Translations under genes and position numbers: made by a program
Notes under the pieces: model-generated
The model's database searches: none
Seen by the model: the letters and a program-made list of their open reading frames with translations, nothing else
What the model was told of the DNA's origin: nothing
In this document: one piece after another, positions 7,957-15,079 of the stretch
Position numbering within the stretch: position 1 is the stretch's first letter
Layout: every line of letters starts with the position of its first letter
Source of the DNA: DASPUI01 sp035622995
GTDB taxonomy: Bacteria > Verrucomicrobiota > Verrucomicrobiia > Chthoniobacterales > UBA10450
NCBI GenBank assembly: GCA_035622995.1
Contig: DASPUI010000209.1
Span: 1-33,877 of the forward strand
Reading direction: 5' to 3'
Length of the DNA: 33,877 nt

Positions 7957-8319
7957 ATGAGCAGTGGCGCCTTCTTATCGAACTTCGTTAGTCTCCACCC
8001 GTACATGAAAGTTCATCCGGGAAAACTCGAGGAATTCAAAGCGGCGTTCCCGGTGTTCATCGAAAAAACCAGGACCGAGAAGGGAAATCTCTTCTACGAG
8101 TTCAGCGTTAATGGCGATGAGGTTTTCTGCCGCGAAGGATACGTCGATGCTGATGGTCTCCTAGCGCATCTTGACAACGTCGGCGCGATTCTGGCCGAAG
8201 CGCTCAAGATTTCCGACCTCATCCGGCTGGAAATTCATGGCCCGGCGAAAGAACTTGAAAAGCTCAAAGGATCGCTCGCGAGTTTCAAACCAAGCTGGTT
8301 TGTGATCGAGCAGAACTAG
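7957..8319 (+). CDS. Antibiotic biosynthesis monooxygenase (ABM) domain protein
   Basis: The 120-aa product has one ABM ferredoxin-like domain: a first strand ending in PYMKVHPGKLEEFKAAFPVF, the central TEKGNLFYEFSVNGDEVFCR and the third helix DGLLAHLDNVGAI. The family includes cofactor-free quinol monooxygenases (YgiN) and heme-degrading or small-molecule-binding dimers. The N-terminus lacks a signal peptide, so it should be cytoplasmic. It follows the DapA-like gene by 46 nt and ends the plus-strand run. It converges on the OLD-type gene with 75 nt between stops; no clear terminator hairpin was found there. Confidence 0.8.
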   Translation: MSSGAFLSNFVSLHPYMKVHPGKLEEFKAAFPVFIEKTRTEKGNLFYEFSVNGDEVFCREGYVDADGLLAHLDNVGAILAEALKISDLIRLEIHGPAKELEKLKGSLASFKPSWFVIEQN

Positions 8320-8394
8320 CAATAAAGGAAAGAACACAACTCACACGTTGAAACCCACAACGGTCTACCCGAACCGCGAATCGTTCCGGCAAAT

Positions 8395-10419
8395 CTATCG
8401 CAGCGCGCCATTGATCGACGCGATCAGTTTTTTCCAGCGCGTCCGTTCGTCATCGGAAAGATCGGATGCCTGATGATCGCGGGTCCAACGGACAAATGCT
8501 TTGGCCAACCGATATTTGGAGAAATTGCTAATTTCGGTTTTGAAAATGTCGACGATCGAGCGTTCGGGTTGCGCCTTGGCAGCGGCCGCCACATCCCAGC
8601 CCAGCGTCGTCCGCCCGACATGGACGAGCGTGTCCCGCAGTAAATCCTCGATTGCCGGTCGCTCGAGCGGGCCGTCGTAGACATCCTTGGTGCGCAGGAT
8701 CGATTTGTTGCCGAGCGCGTGGATCAGCCGCTCCTGGTGTGCCGCTTGATCGGTTGACATCTCGGAATCCAAAAGGGCGGCGACTTTGAGTTTGTTGGCA
8801 TGCAGAATCGTGGCGTAATAGACGACTTTGCCCGCGCCGCTAGCGGGCAGCATCGAAATCTTGTCGTTAAGATCGGCGATGCCGGCATCCCGAAGCAGTT
8901 GCGCGACCGCGTCGAGGTACCAGTAGTCAGTCAGGCTTTCGAGAACGAGATTGCGCTGCTGCGCGAACAGACTTTGGGCCAAATCGTAACCGAGCGCTTC
9001 CTGCAACGGCAGAAGTGCGACCGGGTCTTCGGCGGTAATGTTGGTATGAACTTTGGTCCCCACGCCGCGATCGGTCATTTCGACGACTCGAACGATATTG
9101 AGCTCATCCGGTCCGACCAAAAATGGCGAGTGGGTAGTGTAAAGAGTCTGGTTTGATTCGGCCAGGCGCGAAATGGTGGTGCGAAATTCACGCTGCTTGA
9201 GTGCGTGCAGGCTCAAACCGGGTTCGTCGAGCAGGAGGATCGCGTTCTTGTAATTGTTCGCACTCTCGGCAAAGAACACGATAAAGAACGAAACCAGCCA
9301 TTGAAAACCCTCCGAGCGTTGGTCTAATTCGATCTCGACCCCAATGTCGTCCTCGACAATGACCTTGAGATATTGGCCATCCGCCACGATGCGCAAACGT
9401 TCCGCTTCGTCGCGTTTTGAATCGGGCACCCAGGTGGCGCGAAGCTCGTCAGTCAGACGAACACTGGCGGCGTTGAGCTGGTAGGCGCGACGGTCGAGTC
9501 GATCGCGATACGCCTGAAGCGCGGCGGTATCGCCCAGGAGCGGTTCATCGGTTTTTCCCAGATTGGAAAGTTCCCTGGCGCTGAAACCGAGAAGTTTCAG
9601 GAGGCACTTGTTGCCGTAATCATAGTAATCGTCGTCTACCAGATTTCGTTCGATGCGCGTTGCGAGATGATCCAGATGGATCAGAGGACGGACGCGAAAG
9701 AAATCTCGGAACCGAATGAAAAGCGGCATACGGCGTTCCAGTGTCCAAAGCGCGGTGGCGCGGCGATCATTCATCTCGACCGCCTTGATCAAATCGTCGT
9801 AACGTTTTTCTTCGGCGGTGTTTCCCTCTTCGATGTTGGGAAATGCTTTTTCGAGCGCGAGTTTGAGCATCCGCGCAGGCTGACCTGCCACCTCATACTC
9901 ATCTTTCCATTCTCGGGAGAGCGCGACGATCGATGTGCTTGGAAGATCGGGCGGCGACATCCCTTCCTGCGGAGGTGGAACGCGGCTGTCGATGTGCGCG
10001 CACAGGCGGGCCAGATCTTTTTTGATGTCGCCAAACTTGGTGACGGGTGGACCGCCAAGGAGCTTGTGCCAGGAGCTGTTGTCGAGTCTTCGGCCAAAGA
10101 TGTATTCGCAGTCGCGGAACTCCTGCTGAATCGCCTCCTTATCTCCCGAATCGAGCTCGAAGCGCGCTTCCACCACGGTGACATCGCCTGGAAGGATCTT
10201 GCCACTGTTGATCTCATGAAACTCGGAGCGAGGATAGTCGCGCAACGGATCGAACCCGCGCGTTCCAACAGGCGGATTGATTCGCTGAATTGCTTCCAGC
10301 AGGGCGGTTTTGCCGGCCTCGTTAGGCCCGATCAAAATCGTTTTGCCTTTTTCGACATCGAACCAGCCGCTATCGCGAATGCTGCGATATTTGGTGACCC
10401 TGACCCGTTGCAAGAACAT
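8395..10419 (-). CDS. OLD-family ATPase/TOPRIM nuclease, stand-alone
   Basis: This 674-aa protein has the OLD (overcoming lysogenization defect) layout. The N-terminal ABC-type ATPase carries Walker A GPNEAGKT (31-38), a signature-like RSEGFQWLVSF, Walker B ILLLDEPGLSLHA near 390-405 and the H-loop TTHSPFLV. The C-terminal TOPRIM-like domain shows the conserved Glu in LVLESLTDYWYLD and the acidic pair in VAALLDSE, where many relatives have D-x-D. The family cuts or nicks DNA in phage defence or repair; class 1 members work alone, whereas class 2 (GajA) pairs with a UvrD-like GajB. No helicase or other partner adjoins it, so this looks class 1-like. It converges with the ABM gene and lies downstream of the aquaporin on the same strand. 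Confidence 0.85.
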   Translation of the reverse strand: MFLQRVRVTKYRSIRDSGWFDVEKGKTILIGPNEAGKTALLEAIQRINPPVGTRGFDPLRDYPRSEFHEINSGKILPGDVTVVEARFELDSGDKEAIQQEFRDCEYIFGRRLDNSSWHKLLGGPPVTKFGDIKKDLARLCAHIDSRVPPPQEGMSPPDLPSTSIVALSREWKDEYEVAGQPARMLKLALEKAFPNIEEGNTAEEKRYDDLIKAVEMNDRRATALWTLERRMPLFIRFRDFFRVRPLIHLDHLATRIERNLVDDDYYDYGNKCLLKLLGFSARELSNLGKTDEPLLGDTAALQAYRDRLDRRAYQLNAASVRLTDELRATWVPDSKRDEAERLRIVADGQYLKVIVEDDIGVEIELDQRSEGFQWLVSFFIVFFAESANNYKNAILLLDEPGLSLHALKQREFRTTISRLAESNQTLYTTHSPFLVGPDELNIVRVVEMTDRGVGTKVHTNITAEDPVALLPLQEALGYDLAQSLFAQQRNLVLESLTDYWYLDAVAQLLRDAGIADLNDKISMLPASGAGKVVYYATILHANKLKVAALLDSEMSTDQAAHQERLIHALGNKSILRTKDVYDGPLERPAIEDLLRDTLVHVGRTTLGWDVAAAAKAQPERSIVDIFKTEISNFSKYRLAKAFVRWTRDHQASDLSDDERTRWKKLIASINGALR

Positions 10420-10531
10420 CCTTGAACGAGATTATTAATTTGTCGATCCAGAGCCAAGATTAATCGTGTGATGGCGAACGAGCTGTCTTTCGCGCACGGT
10501 TACGGGATCGCGAGGTTTAGCAAGGGCGGCG

Positions 10532-11158
10532 CTATTCGTCGCCGGGATTGACAATCTTAAAAGTCAATGCGGCGACGGCGCCGCCGACCAGATCCGCAAC
10601 GATGTGGATCCAGACTTGAGAGACGCTGACCAGTTTCATCACCCCGATGCCCACGGCCACAGCCGGGTTGAAGGCGCCTCCGGAAATCGCACCAACCGCG
10701 AATGCGCCAACCATCACAGTCATCCCGATGGCCAGACCGTAGAAGGAGTTGTTCGCTGTGCCCTTCGCCGTGGCGACATTGAGCACAACGAAAGCGAGAG
10801 CAAAGGTGAAGGCAAACTCCGCGACCAGTGCCGCCGGGACATTCGTAATCTCCATCGGAGTTCCGCTTTTGCCGCAAAGAAACACAGCAACGAAGGCTGC
10901 GCACACGCCGGCTGCGACCTGAGCGATCCAATAGGGAATTACATCTTTCGCCTCGCATCTGCCGCGGAGAAAGACAGCCAGAGTGACGGCCGGATTAAGG
11001 TGCCCGCCGGAGATGTGGCCGGTGGCGAAAACCATGACCATCAGCGAAGCGCCGATCGCCAATGGAGCGATGACACCGGTTGCGCCAGGAATCACGGTGC
11101 AGCCGACCGTGAGCACAAGGAAGAAGGTACCGATAAATTCCGCGATATATTTATTCAT
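10532..11158 (-). CDS. MIP-family aquaporin/glycerol channel
   Basis: The 208-aa protein shows six membrane helices and two half-helix loops with NPA motifs: GGHLNPAVTL (N55) and GGAFNPAVAVG (N164). MIP channels conduct water or small solutes such as glycerol across the inner membrane. The residue after the second NPA is Val, whereas most aquaporins have Arg there to form the ar/R selectivity filter. This suggests an altered or wider pore, as in some bacterial and eukaryotic superaquaporin-like members. The N-terminus (MNKYIAEFIGTFFLV) is standard for MIP proteins. A 19-nt palindrome lies 30-48 nt upstream of the ATG. The OLD-type gene follows after 112 nt. Confidence 0.92.
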   Translation of the reverse strand: MNKYIAEFIGTFFLVLTVGCTVIPGATGVIAPLAIGASLMVMVFATGHISGGHLNPAVTLAVFLRGRCEAKDVIPYWIAQVAAGVCAAFVAVFLCGKSGTPMEITNVPAALVAEFAFTFALAFVVLNVATAKGTANNSFYGLAIGMTVMVGAFAVGAISGGAFNPAVAVGIGVMKLVSVSQVWIHIVADLVGGAVAALTFKIVNPGDE

Positions 11159-11187
11159 TGGCTTTACGTTAGGTGTCGATCGAGAAG

Positions 11188-11206
11188 AATTTCTAAATTA
11201 GAAATT
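11188..11206. promoter_or_regulatory. AT-rich perfect palindrome upstream of the aquaporin gene
   Basis: AATTTCTAA and TTAGAAATT flank a single A, giving perfect 9-bp arms. It lies 30-48 nt upstream of the aquaporin ATG at 11158. The shape suits a dimeric operator; a hairpin of nine mostly A-T pairs would be weak, so a terminator role is unlikely. A direct repeat ATTAGAA overlaps its right half. Confidence 0.4.
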
Positions 11207-11329
11207 AGAAAGTTGGAAGTAGAAAACCGCTGCCGAGCATTCCGCGTCGCAAATCGCAAAAGGGATTGAAGCTACCCCAGGCCGCGGACAAGGCGACGGC
11301 GGGCTGGCCTGCGACAACGCGCGAGACTG

Positions 11330-12040
11330 TTATTTTATTTTATGCCAGATCACGTCTTCGTTGTTACGACGGTCGATCAGGGCATCGACTCTTCCATCGG
11401 TGTTGTAATGGAAGAGGATCCGGCCTTCGACGCCTTTGCGGAAGAAAATATCCGACGCTTCCGGGTACAACTGCTCTTTCTTGCCATTGCGTTCGGCGAA
11501 TAAATCTCCGGTTTCAGCGGTCACGGTTCTGGTTTGGCCGGGCGCGAGCTCGTAAGTGCCGGCGTAATCGACGAGCTTCTTCGGATCGGCTTTCCCAATG
11601 GCCGGGTCTTCATAATAGCGATGGGCCTGGCTGGCGATGATTTTCCACTCACCTTCACGCCGCAGCCAGGTGTCGGTCACGTGATACCGCGCCCGCAGAT
11701 TTTGGCCGAAGATCGTCTCGGTTTCGTTTAGGTCGTAACTTAAGACCGCGGTATCGCCGAATATCCGACTCTGGATTTTGTCGAGCTTGATCGCACCGGA
11801 GTAACCGGACGGCATCGGCGTGATGTCGGCGACAAGCTTGCTTTTATCGAAGCTCCGGCCTTTCTCGTCGTTGAAGATGCAATCGTCGGCGAAATATTTT
11901 TTCCACGGGGCCTGATTTCCCGCAGGGATGGAGTCATAGAGTTCTTGAGTGCGGCGAACAAGCTCGTCTGGAGAAATAGCCGGGAGGTCGTTGGCGCGGG
12001 TGACCGCCGCGAACAAGAAGAGAGCGAGAAATGTTCTCAT
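11330..12040 (-). CDS. Secreted SnoaL/NTF2-like (DUF4440-type) protein
   Basis: From the ATG at 12040 this 236-aa protein begins with a signal peptide (MRTFLALFLFAAVTRANDLP, cleavage near TRA). Residues about 25-150 match the NTF2-like DUF4440 fold: a helix (PDELVRRTQELYDSI), the YFADDCIFNDEKGRSFDKSK strand pair, and a beta-sheet ending in RYHVTDTWLRREGEWKIIASQ, a near-diagnostic closing strand. A second small beta-domain of about 80 residues follows (KLVDYAGTYELAPG to RVDALIDRRNNEDV), as in esterase-associated lipocalin-like DUF3471 domains. It is probably a periplasmic binding or unassigned enzymatic protein. It is divergent from the peptidoglycan-binding gene, with 134 nt between. Confidence 0.75.
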   Translation of the reverse strand: MRTFLALFLFAAVTRANDLPAISPDELVRRTQELYDSIPAGNQAPWKKYFADDCIFNDEKGRSFDKSKLVADITPMPSGYSGAIKLDKIQSRIFGDTAVLSYDLNETETIFGQNLRARYHVTDTWLRREGEWKIIASQAHRYYEDPAIGKADPKKLVDYAGTYELAPGQTRTVTAETGDLFAERNGKKEQLYPEASDIFFRKGVEGRILFHYNTDGRVDALIDRRNNEDVIWHKIK

Positions 12041-12174
12041 AAAAAGACCGGAGCCGCCTACCCATATAGGGCTTCGGCACACGAAGGAAAAGCTGGGAAC
12101 GAAAAAGATCGGAATTTTGAAAACGGAACCTCTAGTTTAGGGTTTCAATTTATTGAATAACTGACCTGTAACGC

Positions 12175-12750
12175 ATGAGTTTGCCGATAATTTGTTCGAT
12201 TGGTCTGGCTCTGTTAATCATCGGTCAAACTGCGAGCGCGCAAATCAATTCGCCACCGCCAAATCGCGGTTCTCCAAGCGCGACGGCCGCGCCTGTTCGT
12301 CCCCGCCGGCCGGTCCAAAAGGAGGCAACCCCTGTTCGCCGCCGCAGCACTCCGCCCCCAACGATGAGCTATGCAACGGCGCTTCGGCGATATCGGCACG
12401 AACGGCACGACCGATTCTGGTGGAAACAACATTATCGAACGATTGCCCTGGCAGCGGGTGGATATTATTACTTCGACGCGGGTTATTGGTACCCGGCATG
12501 GGGTTATGACCCGGGATACGCTTCCTACGATTACGATGGCCCGATTTATACCTACGGCAATTTGTTGCCCGATCAGGTGATCCTCAATGTCCAGCGCGCT
12601 CTGCAAGATCTTGGGTACTACGACGGCGCGTTATCAGGGTCACTTTCGCCGGCGACCCGACAGGCGATTGCGGCTTACCAGCAAGACGCCGGGCTGGTGG
12701 TGACCGGTGTCGTGGATGCACCGCTCGTCGACTCGCTGGGGCTCCAATAA
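12175..12750 (+). CDS. Secreted peptidoglycan-binding domain protein
   Basis: The 191-aa product starts with a signal peptide (MSLPIICSIGLALLIIGQTA, cleavage after ASA). A Pro/Arg-rich linker (about 25-65) and a Tyr/Trp/Gly-rich stretch (about 75-125, many GYYY and YWYP-type motifs) precede a PG_binding_1 domain at about 130-190: VILNVQRALQDLGYYDGALS, then SPATRQAIAAYQQDAGL and GVVDAPLVDSLG. The domain is a three-helix bundle that binds cell-wall glycan or peptide, so the product should sit in the periplasm. No hydrolase domain is attached. It converges with the small lipoprotein gene. Confidence 0.85.
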   Translation: MSLPIICSIGLALLIIGQTASAQINSPPPNRGSPSATAAPVRPRRPVQKEATPVRRRSTPPPTMSYATALRRYRHERHDRFWWKQHYRTIALAAGGYYYFDAGYWYPAWGYDPGYASYDYDGPIYTYGNLLPDQVILNVQRALQDLGYYDGALSGSLSPATRQAIAAYQQDAGLVVTGVVDAPLVDSLGLQ

Positions 12751-12807
12751 ACTAAATCCAAGCACAGACTCCGGCGGTTCGGATTTGCCTTGATGATTCG
12801 CCAAGAA

Positions 12808-13026
12808 TCAGTGCGCGTGATCGCTGTTAACCATACCGCCCATCGCCGATCCTTGCTCCCAACTTTCCTGTTTATTCCATGGAAGCGGGCTGTCCCCTCT
12901 TGCGTCCGGATCGTTCACCAATGTGACTTGTTTCTTGTCGGTTGCGCACGAGATGATCGAGAGTGCGGCCACGAACAAGAGTCCCCCAACGACCACTTTC
13001 TTGAAACTAAGAATTGGTGCCAGCAT
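12808..13026 (-). CDS. Small putative lipoprotein
   Basis: The ATG at 13026 gives 72 aa with a lipoprotein signal: FKKVVVGGLLFVAALSIISC, in which IISC is a good lipobox and would be cut before Cys for lipidation. The mature part is only about 47 residues, polar, and ends in Gly/Met/His (GGMVNSDHAH). An upstream TTG at 13035 adds three residues and is less likely. The first 20 nt overlap the end of the coiled-coil gene in another frame, which suggests translational coupling. Function unknown. Confidence 0.6.
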   Translation of the reverse strand: MLAPILSFKKVVVGGLLFVAALSIISCATDKKQVTLVNDPDARGDSPLPWNKQESWEQGSAMGGMVNSDHAH

Positions 13027-13804
13027 AAATGACAATGTCCCCGGGTTGCACCTGGACGCCGTGCGCCAAAGTGCTGGTAATTATATCGCCGATGGCGGTC
13101 GCGGGTTCAACTGAAGAAATGCGAATTTTGCCAATAAAACTCCCATCTCGCAAAACCAGCATTTCGGAGTTCGGCTCAACACCTTGACGGCCGCCAAGAT
13201 TTAAAACGACGAAGTTGTAAGCCTGGTTGACGGCAAGCACGGTCCCGCGCACCCCAACCTTGCCAGAAGCCGCAATTCGCCGCTTTTTTTCCTCTTCCAA
13301 TTGCGAGGAGCGGACTTGGATTGATTGCAATTTCTCCGAGAGAAAAGATTTCTCGCGTTCCGCATCCTCTAATTGCCGTCGCGCATCATCGAGCTGGGCC
13401 TGCAGTTCAACCGAAGACGGAGCGCCTGGATTCGCCGAACCGGGTTTGGCCTCATCGACTTGCTTTTGTAAATTGGCGATCTCGGTGTCATTCGCCTGCA
13501 ACTTGCTCTGGAGTTCGGTTTTCTCGGTCTGCATTTTGACTAATTCTGCTTCGGCGCTTGCGACCCGATTCTCAGTGTCGGCGATTTTTGCGCGCTCGGC
13601 AGCGATCGCTTCTTCGCGGCCTTTGATTTCTTTTTCGCGCTGCGCGCGGCGGCGCTCCGCGCTATCCCGGGCAGCGCTAACGTCCGCCACTGTCGAACGC
13701 AAACTTTTTACTTTGGTCGTGTTTAACAGGCCGAACATTCCTGCGATCGCCAGAAACAGAATCGAAAGGCCAATCAAATTTTTGGGTGTGGCCGAGAAGG
13801 TCAT
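13007..13804 (-). CDS. Membrane-anchored coiled-coil protein with C-terminal beta domain
   Basis: The 265-aa protein has one N-terminal membrane segment (NLIGLSILFLAIAGMFGLL, about 9-27), then a long coiled coil rich in Glu, Lys, Arg and Ala (about 33-180) with a Pro/Gly break (PGSANPGAPSS) in the middle. The last 80 residues form a beta-rich domain (GVRGTVLAVNQAYNFVVLNL, then GVEPNSEMLVLRDG and GKIRISSVEP), reminiscent of the tail domain of MreC or the FlgT C-terminal domain. By layout it should project into the periplasm and may organise envelope complexes. Its 3' end overlaps the start of the small lipoprotein gene by 20 nt. Confidence 0.75.
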   Translation of the reverse strand: MTFSATPKNLIGLSILFLAIAGMFGLLNTTKVKSLRSTVADVSAARDSAERRRAQREKEIKGREEAIAAERAKIADTENRVASAEAELVKMQTEKTELQSKLQANDTEIANLQKQVDEAKPGSANPGAPSSVELQAQLDDARRQLEDAEREKSFLSEKLQSIQVRSSQLEEEKKRRIAASGKVGVRGTVLAVNQAYNFVVLNLGGRQGVEPNSEMLVLRDGSFIGKIRISSVEPATAIGDIITSTLAHGVQVQPGDIVIYAGTNS

Positions 13805-13923
13805 CGTGGCAGAAGCACGCTTGCGCAGCTTTGTAATCGGATTTAACGGCTAAATGCAATCCTCGATTTGTTTTTATTCGCAAAATAGCCGAGACGCTTG
13901 CTTTGACTGCGCTTTAAACTTAT

Positions 13924-13927
13924 AGGA
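13924..13927 (+). promoter_or_regulatory. Shine-Dalgarno AGGA of the 44-aa basic ORF
   Basis: AGGA lies 7 nt upstream of the ATG at 13935, a good spacing for translation. It supports the reality of a 44-aa gene too short for common gene callers. A TTGCTT (13898) and TATAGG (13921) pair with 17-nt spacing overlaps it, but that promoter would leave almost no leader and is weak. Confidence 0.45.
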
Positions 13928-13934
13928 CAGCGCC

Positions 13935-14069
13935 ATGGGACAACAGCATCGTGTTCGGTCGAAACGCAAGCGTCGTAAAGCCTATCTCAAACGCAAAAGG
14001 ATCTCAGCGAAGAGCAAGCGTGCCGATTCATCAAGGGCGAAAGCGAAAAAGCAAACGGCCGTTGGCTAA
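13935..14069 (+). CDS. 44-aa Arg/Lys-rich micro-protein upstream of YacP-like RNase
   Basis: ATG at 13935 to TAA at 14067-14069 encodes 44 residues starting MGQQHRVRSKRKRRKAYLKR, continuing with Lys, Arg, Ser and Ala. About 45 percent of residues are Arg or Lys, comparable to ribosome-bound tails such as those of small ribosomal proteins. A Shine-Dalgarno AGGA precedes it. I recall similar MGQQH-type micro-proteins in Verrucomicrobia, but this should be checked by search. The YacP-like RNase begins 32 nt downstream on the same strand, forming a two-gene unit. The design parallels the 43-aa ORF at 4324-4455, which also precedes a NYN nuclease. Confidence 0.7.
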   Translation: MGQQHRVRSKRKRRKAYLKRKRISAKSKRADSSRAKAKKQTAVG

Positions 14070-14101
14070 AATCAGGCGGCGCGCCGAATTCAGCAGAGAA
14101 A

Positions 14102-14506
14102 ATGCGGCCTCGTTACTTAATCGTCGATGGCCACAGCATTATTTTCGCCTGGCCTGAATTGCGCAAATTTCACCGGCGACGGCCTTCGTTGGCGCGTGAC
14201 GCGCTGATTAAACAGCTGCGCGATTACCAGGATTGGACCGGAGTCCGGGTGACCGCGGTTTTCGACGGAACCGGTAGCCGTGTGACGGAACTTTCCAACC
14301 CAGGCGACTTGCACATTTTCTATTCTAAACGCGGCCAGACCGCTGACGCTATTATTGAACGCCTGACCGGCAAATATGCGGGACGATTCGACTTGAGTGT
14401 CGCAACGGCAGATTCACTTGAGCGACAGATAGTCCACGCCAACGGCGCAAGCTGGATTTCGCCGGAAATGTTGCGCCAGATTATTGCACAAGCTCGAACG
14501 AAGTAA
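14102..14506 (+). CDS. YacP/Rae1-like NYN-domain RNase
   Basis: This 134-aa protein matches the NYN_YacP family: the first strand and Asp in YLIVDGHSIIF, VTAVFDGTGS (second Asp), the helix GQTADAIIERL with Asp, and VATADSLERQIV with the last acidic residue. It is shorter than B. subtilis Rae1 (about 170 aa) but keeps the core. Rae1 is known to cleave mRNA in the ribosomal A site, so a translation-linked RNase role is a reasonable inference here. It lies 32 nt after a basic micro-ORF that could bind rRNA. It converges with the receiver gene, with stops only 1 nt apart. Confidence 0.82.
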   Translation: MRPRYLIVDGHSIIFAWPELRKFHRRRPSLARDALIKQLRDYQDWTGVRVTAVFDGTGSRVTELSNPGDLHIFYSKRGQTADAIIERLTGKYAGRFDLSVATADSLERQIVHANGASWISPEMLRQIIAQARTK

Positions 14507-14507
14507 C

Positions 14508-14954
14508 TTATGCGGCACCGGCAAGCGCTTGCTCGGGGCTATTTATCGCTTCGCGGCGGACGCGCTGCTGACGGGTCGACAGGACACGGGCTAGAACACA
14601 GTAAAGCTGCTCGATTGGAAGATTCTTGCTGACGTAACCATTGGCGCCGGCGCGAAGCGCTGCGTGCATTTGTTCCTCGTCATAACCGACGCCGGTAAAA
14701 ACGACGATCGGAATCTTGGCGTTGATCTCGCGGATGAAGGAAATGAGAGAAATACCGTCAACTTTTGGCATTTTGAGGTCGACAATCGCGACATCGCAAT
14801 CGTGATGAGCGAGCCAGGTTGCCGTTTGGAAGCCATCGGTTAGCGAATCGCAGGTATGCCCGCGTTGGCGAAGGTATGTGACCAGGAATTTGGCGATGCC
14901 AGGGTCGTCATCGATAATAAGAAACTGGCAATAATCGCGAGCGATCGAGCTCAT
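14508..14954 (-). CDS. Single-domain response regulator (CheY-like)
   Basis: The ATG at 14954 gives 148 aa, almost entirely one receiver domain. The acidic pocket is in FLIIDDDPG (D15-17), the phospho-acceptor is D59 in VAIVDLKMPKVDG, the switch Thr is in VVFTGVG, and the Lys is in GYVSKNLP. No DNA-binding or enzymatic output domain follows, only a short polar tail. It probably works by protein-protein contacts or as a phosphotransfer intermediate. The two histidine kinases upstream on the same strand have no receiver of their own, so they are candidate partners. A longer frame to 15005 is rejected for lack of homology. Confidence 0.9.
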   Translation of the reverse strand: MSSIARDYCQFLIIDDDPGIAKFLVTYLRQRGHTCDSLTDGFQTATWLAHHDCDVAIVDLKMPKVDGISLISFIREINAKIPIVVFTGVGYDEEQMHAALRAGANGYVSKNLPIEQLYCVLARVLSTRQQRVRREAINSPEQALAGAA

Positions 14955-15041
14955 GGTTTTAGTATTAATATCTACTATAATTACCATAAGCACGTAGCTT
15001 GCCAACCCGATGTGTTGCCTGGAATTCGTCCGTGACTGCCA

Positions 15042-15079
15042 GGGTCAAAGCCCGAGTTTTTCTTCGAGGGCTTTGACCC
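15042..15079. repeat. 12-bp perfect hairpin over the lpxD stop codon
   Basis: GGGTCAAAGCCC (15042-15053) and GGGCTTTGACCC (15068-15079) form a perfect 12-bp stem with a 14-nt loop. It covers the last eleven codons and the TGA of lpxD. On the lpxD strand the 3' side continues TGGCAGTC, with no U tract, so it is not a canonical intrinsic terminator. It may stabilise the mRNA 3' end or attenuate reading into the downstream receiver gene. Confidence 0.45.

Noticed and set aside
9667..10425. 252-aa plus-strand frame
   Set aside because: It is antisense to the OLD-type gene, which has full-length family motifs; the frame is a shadow.
10604..11269. 221-aa plus-strand frame
   Set aside because: Antisense to the aquaporin gene, with a composition rich in His, Arg and Asp typical of a shadow frame.
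13227..13853. 208-aa plus-strand frame
   Set aside because: Antisense to the coiled-coil gene; the Ser/Ala/Cys-rich sequence mirrors the Glu/Ala/Arg-rich coding strand.
13898..13926. TTGCTT and TATAGG promoter pair upstream of the 44-aa ORF
   Set aside because: The -10 box overlaps the Shine-Dalgarno sequence and would give an almost leaderless mRNA; matches are weak.
15042..15079. Intrinsic terminator after lpxD
   Set aside because: The hairpin is strong but has no U tract on either strand, so it is listed as a repeat instead.
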